Shown here piece by piece: positions 13,169 through 16,691 of a stretch of DNA of 16,691 nt (position 1 is the first letter of the stretch; each line of letters starts with the position of its first letter). The notes below the pieces were generated by a model. It was not told the origin of the DNA, made no database searches, and worked only from the letters and a program-made list of their open reading frames with translations. The position numbers and the translations under genes are program-made. Source of the DNA: Lachnospiraceae bacterium UBA3310 (GTDB lineage Bacteria > Bacillota > Clostridia > Lachnospirales > Lachnospiraceae); NCBI GenBank assembly GCA_002361355.1, contig DESQ01000045.1, positions 10,835 to 27,525 of the forward strand, read 5' to 3'.

Positions 13169-13282
13169 ATGAAGGTTAGATCATCAGTAAAACCGATTTG
13201 CGAAAAGTGCAAGATCATCAAGAGAAAAGGAAAGATCAGAGTTATTTGTGAAAATCCGAAACATAAGCAGGTACAAGGCTAA
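13169..13282 (+). CDS. rpmJ: 50S ribosomal protein L36, zinc-binding form
   Basis: L36 is the smallest 50S protein. This 37-residue reading frame begins MKVRSSVKPICEKC. It has the zinc ribbon ligands C11, C14, C27 and H32, and ends NPKHKQVQG. AAAGGAGGG (13155-13163) is ideally placed before the ATG. It is preceded by the internal promoter and followed by the 158-base gap before rpsM. Like the S14 in this window it is the zinc-dependent version. Confidence 0.97.
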   Translation: MKVRSSVKPICEKCKIIKRKGKIRVICENPKHKQVQG

Positions 13283-13440
13283 TAGATAGAGAGCCCACTT
13301 TTTGATACCAACTTATTTATGTTTGGAAAGATCGGATACCTGATCCGGTTGGGTAGAACCTACCCCAATCAATTAGTGTCGCGCGTGTGGAGCTGACACG
13401 CGAAGCGCATGAAAATGCAAAGGAAATGGAGGAAATGTAA
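13283..13440 (+). promoter_or_regulatory. Structured leader upstream of rpsM (candidate S4-responsive region)
   Basis: Four stems lie in series: ATCGGAT-ACCTG-ATCCGGT (13331-13349, one wobble pair); GGTTGGGTAG-AAC-CTACCCCAATC (13347-13370, one wobble and one bulge; shares three bases with the previous stem); CGCGTGT-GGAGCTG-ACACGCG (13382-13402, perfect 7 bp); and GCAT-GAAA-ATGC (13407-13418). GTGTC (13376-13380) could instead pair with GACAC (13395-13399), giving an alternative fold. The rpsM ribosome binding site GGAGG (13428-13432) follows closely. In E. coli, S4 represses this same gene set through a leader fold before rpsM. A comparable role here is inference. Confidence 0.45.
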
Positions 13441-13809
13441 ATGGCTCGTATTGCAGGTGTTGACTTACCGAGGGAAAAACGTGTGGAGATCGGCTTGACC
13501 TATATTTATGGAATTGGCAGAGCAAGCTCCAACAAAATTCTGACGGCGGCAAATGTAAATCCTGATACCCGCGTTAGAGAATTGACCGATGATGAGGTCA
13601 AGAGACTGGCAGAGGTAATTGAGAAGGATTACATGGTGGAAGGTGATTTGAGAAGAGAGGTTGCTCTCAATATCAAGAGACTTCAGGAGATCGGCTGCTA
13701 CAGAGGAATCCGTCACAGGAAAGGTCTTCCGGTTCGTGGTCAGAAGACAAAGACGAACGCAAGGACAAGAAAAGGCCCGAAGAGAACTGTTGCAAACAAG
13801 AAGAAGTAA
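13441..13809 (+). CDS. rpsM: 30S ribosomal protein S13
   Basis: S13 lies in the 30S head, contacts P-site tRNA and bridges to L5. The 122-residue product starts MARIAGVDLPREKRVEIGLTY. It contains the helix-two-turn-helix segment GIGRASSNKIL, the YRGIRHRKGLPVRGQKTKTN motif, and the basic C-terminal tail NARTRKGPKR. GGAGG (13428-13432) is 8 bases upstream. This is the first gene of the alpha block, followed by rpsK after 46 bases. Confidence 0.98.
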   Translation: MARIAGVDLPREKRVEIGLTYIYGIGRASSNKILTAANVNPDTRVRELTDDEVKRLAEVIEKDYMVEGDLRREVALNIKRLQEIGCYRGIRHRKGLPVRGQKTKTNARTRKGPKRTVANKKK

Positions 13810-13855
13810 ATACAATGGCAAATTAACAATGTTTGAGAAAGTAGGTTAGTTTATT

Positions 13856-14251
13856 ATGGCAAAGAAAGTTGCGAAAAAAGTGACAAAAAAGCGTGTCAAG
13901 AAAAACGTTGAACATGGACAGGCACATATTCAGTCTTCCTTTAACAATACCATCGTTACATTGACAGACAACGAGGGTAATGCGTTAAGCTGGGCGAGTG
14001 CCGGCGGTCTTGGTTTTAGAGGTTCAAGGAAATCTACTCCCTATGCGGCCCAGATGGCTGCAGAGACAGCGACAAAGGCTGCTCTCATCCACGGCTTAAA
14101 GACTGTGGATGTTATGGTAAAAGGGCCGGGTTCGGGTCGTGAGGCTGCAATTCGTGCATTGCAGGCATGCGGACTTGAAGTGACCAGTATCCGCGATGTA
14201 ACTCCTGTACCCCACAATGGATGCCGTCCGCCTAAGAGACGTAGAGTCTAG
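13856..14251 (+). CDS. rpsK: 30S ribosomal protein S11
   Basis: S11 is on the 30S platform near the E site and the Shine-Dalgarno helix. The 131-residue product has the lysine-rich N-terminus, then GQAHIQSSFNNTIVTLTD, WASAGGLGFRGSRKSTPYAA, GPGSGREAAIRAL, and the invariant C-terminus PHNGCRPPKRRRV. The ribosome binding site is weak compared with its neighbours: only AGGT (13843-13846) about 9 bases upstream. A six-codon frame ends at 13849 just before it, so reinitiation or coupling to rpsM is possible. Confidence 0.97.
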   Translation: MAKKVAKKVTKKRVKKNVEHGQAHIQSSFNNTIVTLTDNEGNALSWASAGGLGFRGSRKSTPYAAQMAAETATKAALIHGLKTVDVMVKGPGSGREAAIRALQACGLEVTSIRDVTPVPHNGCRPPKRRRV

Positions 14252-14318
14252 TTACATTAAAAAGTTTGGATGAAGGTGTTTCGACACTGTAAACAAAAAC
14301 AGAAAGGAGCCAGAAATC

Positions 14319-14912
14319 ATGGCAGTAAACAGAGTTCCGGTATTAAAAAGATGCAGATCCCTTGATCTTGACCCTACCTTTTTAGGGTATGACAAGAAAT
14401 CCAACAGAACATCCCCGAGAGCGGGCAAGAAGATCAGCGAGTATGGTCTGCAGTTGAGAGAGAAGCAGAAAGCAAAATTTATCTACGGTGTGCTGGAGAA
14501 GCCCTTTAGAAATTACTATGAGAAGGCTGACAGAATGAAGGGTCAGACCGGTGAAAATCTGATGGTTATGCTGGAGAGCAGACTCGACAGCGTTGTATTC
14601 AGAATGGGCTTTGCAAGAACAAGAAGAGAGGCAAGACAGGTAGTTGGCCACAAGCATTTCCTTGTAAACGGCAAGCCTGTACAGATCCCTTCCTACCTGA
14701 TTAAGGCGGGCGATGTGATCGAGGTGAGAGAGAAAGCGAAATCCCTGCAGAGATATAAGGATATCCTTGAGGTGACCGGCGGCAGGCTCGTTCCGGAATG
14801 GCTTGATGTGGATCAGGAAGCAATGAAGGGAACTGTAAAATATCTTCCCACAAGAGAGATGATTGACGTTCCGGTAGACGAAATGCTTATCGTCGAGTTG
14901 TATTCCAAGTAG
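14319..14912 (+). CDS. rpsD: 30S ribosomal protein S4, zinc-free form
   Basis: S4 is a primary 16S rRNA assembly protein and, in many bacteria, a translational repressor. The 197-residue product keeps the S4 RNA-binding fold: LESRLDSVVFRMGFARTRRE followed by ARQVVGHKHFLVNGKPVQIPS. The N-terminal zinc knuckle is absent (only C12 remains), so this is a C-minus form. Its place inside the alpha block, as in E. coli and Clostridia, fits the idea that it might autoregulate the block. AAAGGAG (14303-14309) is 9 bases upstream of the ATG. Confidence 0.97.
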   Translation: MAVNRVPVLKRCRSLDLDPTFLGYDKKSNRTSPRAGKKISEYGLQLREKQKAKFIYGVLEKPFRNYYEKADRMKGQTGENLMVMLESRLDSVVFRMGFARTRREARQVVGHKHFLVNGKPVQIPSYLIKAGDVIEVREKAKSLQRYKDILEVTGGRLVPEWLDVDQEAMKGTVKYLPTREMIDVPVDEMLIVELYSK

Positions 14913-14957
14913 GCACATAAAAAGAAAGTAATATAGTCTCAGAAGGAGGGTATCTGG

Positions 14958-15917
14958 GTGTTTGAATTTGAAAGACCGAATATAGAAGTAGTTGAAATCT
15001 CCGAAGATAATAAGTACGGCAGATTCGTAGTAGAACCCTTAGAGAGAGGTTACGGTATTACCCTCGGCAATTCACTCAGGAGAATCATGCTGTCTTCCCT
15101 GCCCGGTGTGGCGGTAAGCCAGATTAAAATTGACGGTGTTCTTCACGAGTTCAGTTCGATTCCCGGAGTGAAAGAGGACGTGACAGAGATTGTCATGAAC
15201 GTAAAGAGCCTTGCGATTAAGAATAACAGCGATGCGAATGAGGTGAAAACCGCTTACATCGAGTACGAGGGCGAGGGCGTTGTGCGGGCTTCCGATATTC
15301 AGGTCGATCAGGATATTGAGATCTTAAACCCTGATCTGGTGATCGCTACCCTGAGTGGTAAGGATACCAAGCTTTACATGGAACTGACCATTACCAGGGG
15401 ACGGGGCTATGTGGGCGCTGACAAGAATAAGACGGAGGATCTGCCCATCGGCGTTATCGCAATCGACTCCATTTACACACCGGTAGAGAGAGTCAACGTT
15501 ACCGTAGAGAATACCCGTGTCGGCCAGATTACGGACTATGATAAGTTGACGCTGGACGTGTACACGAACGGGACGCTTGTTCCCGATGAGGCTGTCAGCC
15601 TGGCGGCAAAAGTGCTCAGTGAGCATTTGAGTCTCTTCATTGATCTTTCCGAGAACGCGAAGACCGCTGAGGTTATGGTTGAGAAGGAGGACGATGAGAA
15701 AGAGAAGGTGCTTGAGATGAGCATCGACGAGCTGGAGCTCTCAGTCCGCTCCTACAATTGCTTAAAGAGAGCAGGTATTAACACCGTGGAGGAGCTGACA
15801 AACAAGACTTCCGAGGATATGATGAAGGTCAGAAACCTTGGCCGCAAATCCTTAGAGGAAGTGCTTGCTAAGTTAAAAGAATTAGGATTACAGCTAAATC
15901 CCAGCGATGAGGCGTAA
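14958..15917 (+). CDS. rpoA: DNA-directed RNA polymerase subunit alpha
   Basis: Alpha dimerises to nucleate RNA polymerase assembly, and its C-terminal domain contacts upstream DNA and activators. The 319-residue product has the N-terminal assembly domain (RFVVEPLERGYGITLGNSLRR, residues 22-42, through about 235) and a charged linker (240-251). The C-terminal helix-hairpin domain (about 253-312) includes SVRSYNCLKRAGINT, with R264 matching the DNA-binding arginine of E. coli alpha, and KVRNLGRKSLEEV. The start is GTG at 14958, 8 bases after GGAGG (14945-14949). The sequence is full length and normal. Confidence 0.98.
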   Translation: MFEFERPNIEVVEISEDNKYGRFVVEPLERGYGITLGNSLRRIMLSSLPGVAVSQIKIDGVLHEFSSIPGVKEDVTEIVMNVKSLAIKNNSDANEVKTAYIEYEGEGVVRASDIQVDQDIEILNPDLVIATLSGKDTKLYMELTITRGRGYVGADKNKTEDLPIGVIAIDSIYTPVERVNVTVENTRVGQITDYDKLTLDVYTNGTLVPDEAVSLAAKVLSEHLSLFIDLSENAKTAEVMVEKEDDEKEKVLEMSIDELELSVRSYNCLKRAGINTVEELTNKTSEDMMKVRNLGRKSLEEVLAKLKELGLQLNPSDEA

Positions 15918-15958
15918 TATAGAGGTAAGCCCGAAGAGCACTCGGAAAGGAGCCAATC

Positions 15959-16564
15959 ATGGCAAAATATAGAAAACTTGGCAGAACATCTGACCAGAGA
16001 AAAGCATTACTCAGAAATCAGGTTACCGCTCTTTTATACAACGGAAAGATCGTGACCACAGAGGCGAGAGCGAAGGAAGTGCGCAAGCTCGCTGAACATT
16101 TGATCACCCTCGCTGTCAAGGAGAAGGATAATTTTGAGACCGTCAAGGTTACCGCTAAAGTAGCCCGCAAGGATAAGGACGGCAAGAGAGTGAAGCAGAT
16201 CGTGGACAAGAATACGAAAGCAGTACTCTCCGAGACACACCGCGACAAGGACGGTAAGATCCTTAAGATCGAAAACGGTATGACTGTTACCGTGTATGAT
16301 GAAGTAGAGAAGGAGATCAAGAAGGATATGCCTTCCAGACTTCATGCAAGAAGACAGATTATGAAAGTGCTTTATCCTGTAAAGGAGGTTCCCACTGCGT
16401 CCGCTGGCCGTAAGAGGAATACGAAGGAAATCAATCTTGCGGATAAACTCTTTGACGAGTATGGCCCGAAGTATGCGAACCGCAAGGGCGGCTATACCAG
16501 AATCATCAAGATTGGCCCCCGTAAGGGCGATGCAGCGATGGAAGTTGTTTTGGAGCTGGTATAA
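15959..16564 (+). CDS. rplQ: 50S ribosomal protein L17 with a large internal insertion
   Basis: L17 lies near the tunnel exit. The N-terminal core is clear (YRKLGRTSDQRKALLRNQV, then IVTTEARAKEVRKLAEHLITL), and the family continues at PSRLHARRQIMKVLY (about residues 125-139). The C-terminal core is RKGGYTRIIKIGPRKGDAA. The protein is 201 residues rather than about 115-130. Most of the excess is a lysine- and aspartate-rich block at about residues 55-123, containing two similar pieces (KDKDGK at 71-76, DKDGK at 96-100). A shorter excess lies at about 140-165. From memory, Lachnospiraceae L17 proteins share such an insertion. AAAGGAG precedes the ATG by 6 bases. Confidence 0.96.
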   Translation: MAKYRKLGRTSDQRKALLRNQVTALLYNGKIVTTEARAKEVRKLAEHLITLAVKEKDNFETVKVTAKVARKDKDGKRVKQIVDKNTKAVLSETHRDKDGKILKIENGMTVTVYDEVEKEIKKDMPSRLHARRQIMKVLYPVKEVPTASAGRKRNTKEINLADKLFDEYGPKYANRKGGYTRIIKIGPRKGDAAMEVVLELV

Positions 16565-16581
16565 CTGACGCACTGCGTTAG
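16565..16581 (+). repeat. Short hairpin just after the rplQ stop
   Basis: CTGACGC (16565-16571) pairs with GCGTTAG (16575-16581), with one G-T wobble and a three-base loop. It starts on the base after the rplQ stop. The downstream sequence is not a T-run, so the true terminator is the next stem. It may protect the mRNA 3' end. Confidence 0.55.
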
Positions 16582-16605
16582 TATTTCGGGAAATTTGAGG
16601 CAAAT

Positions 16606-16639
16606 AAAAAGCTGAGTGTATAAACGCTCGGCTTTTTTG
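16606..16639 (+). terminator. Rho-independent terminator of the ribosomal protein cluster
   Basis: AAGCTGAGTG (16609-16618) pairs with CGCTCGGCTT (16625-16634) through ten positions including two G-T wobbles, with a TATAAA loop, followed directly by a six-T run (16633-16638). A-rich bases before the stem extend the pairing with the T-run. Placed 42 bases after rplQ, it ends the transcription unit. It is the only stem in the window with a proper T-tract. Confidence 0.92.
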
Positions 16640-16665
16640 TTATCCTTAGTAATAGAAAAAAGACA

Positions 16666-16688
16666 CAACATTTTGTAATAAAATGTTG
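16666..16688 (+). repeat. Inverted repeat CAACATTTT/AAAATGTTG at window edge
   Basis: CAACATTTT (16666-16674) and AAAATGTTG (16680-16688) are perfect 9-bp arms around GTAAT. The arms are A/T-rich and there is no T-tract after them within the window. It may be a regulatory site or part of a gene or repeat that continues beyond the right edge; no gene is visible here. Confidence 0.5.
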
Positions 16689-16691
16689 CAT

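Noticed and set aside
1..16691. A new defence, mobile or biosynthetic system hidden in the window
   Set aside because: All 32 genes are assignable to the standard ribosomal protein supercluster or its usual companions; only the intergenic folds and the KOW protein remain unexplained.

Overview
This window is a complete S10-spc-alpha ribosomal protein supercluster, all on the + strand, from rpsJ at the left edge to rplQ and its terminator at the right edge. I count 32 protein genes and no tRNA, rRNA, CRISPR array or insertion sequence. Several features point to a Clostridia bacterium of the Lachnospiraceae type: strong AGGAGG ribosome binding sites; the gene order secY-adk-map-KOW gene-infA-rpmJ-rpsM-rpsK-rpsD-rpoA-rplQ, with rpsD kept inside the alpha block (Bacillus has moved it elsewhere); a zinc-type 61-residue S14; a Cys4 adenylate kinase; an L22 with an N-terminal extension; and an L17 with a large insertion. 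The family assignment is inference from remembered protein features, not a database search.

Layout. Positions 5-5277 hold the S10 block: rpsJ, rplC, rplD, rplW, rplB, rpsS, rplV, rpsC, rplP, rpmC, rpsQ. Positions 5310-10898 hold the spc block: rplN, rplX, rplE, rpsZ-type S14, rpsH, rplF, rplR, rpsE, rpmD, rplO, secY. Positions 10983-13282 carry adk, map, a small KOW-domain gene, infA and rpmJ. Positions 13441-16564 carry the alpha block: rpsM, rpsK, rpsD, rpoA, rplQ. A clear rho-independent terminator follows at 16606-16639. No gene-free stretch exceeds 300 bases; the longest is the 158-base rpmJ-rpsM gap.

The genes build both ribosomal subunits, the SecY translocon channel, the RNA polymerase alpha subunit, initiation factor 1, N-terminal methionine removal and adenylate balance, so the cluster couples protein synthesis, export and transcription. 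Several neighbours overlap by 1-11 bases, which suggests translational coupling. One very good internal promoter (TTGCCA, 17 bp, extended-10 TATAAT) lies between infA and rpmJ and probably boosts rpmJ and the alpha block.

The coding content is ordinary and I see no undescribed protein system. The unexplained part is in the spacers. Most gaps longer than about 60 bases hold strong inverted repeats without a T-tract. Several have one design, an outer stem closing over one or two short-loop hairpins, and some share an ATGCTCGC-like apex. They look like structured intergenic elements, either mobile palindromes or RNA processing/regulatory folds. The rpmJ-rpsM gap has a separate chain of hairpins that could be an S4-responsive alpha-operon leader.
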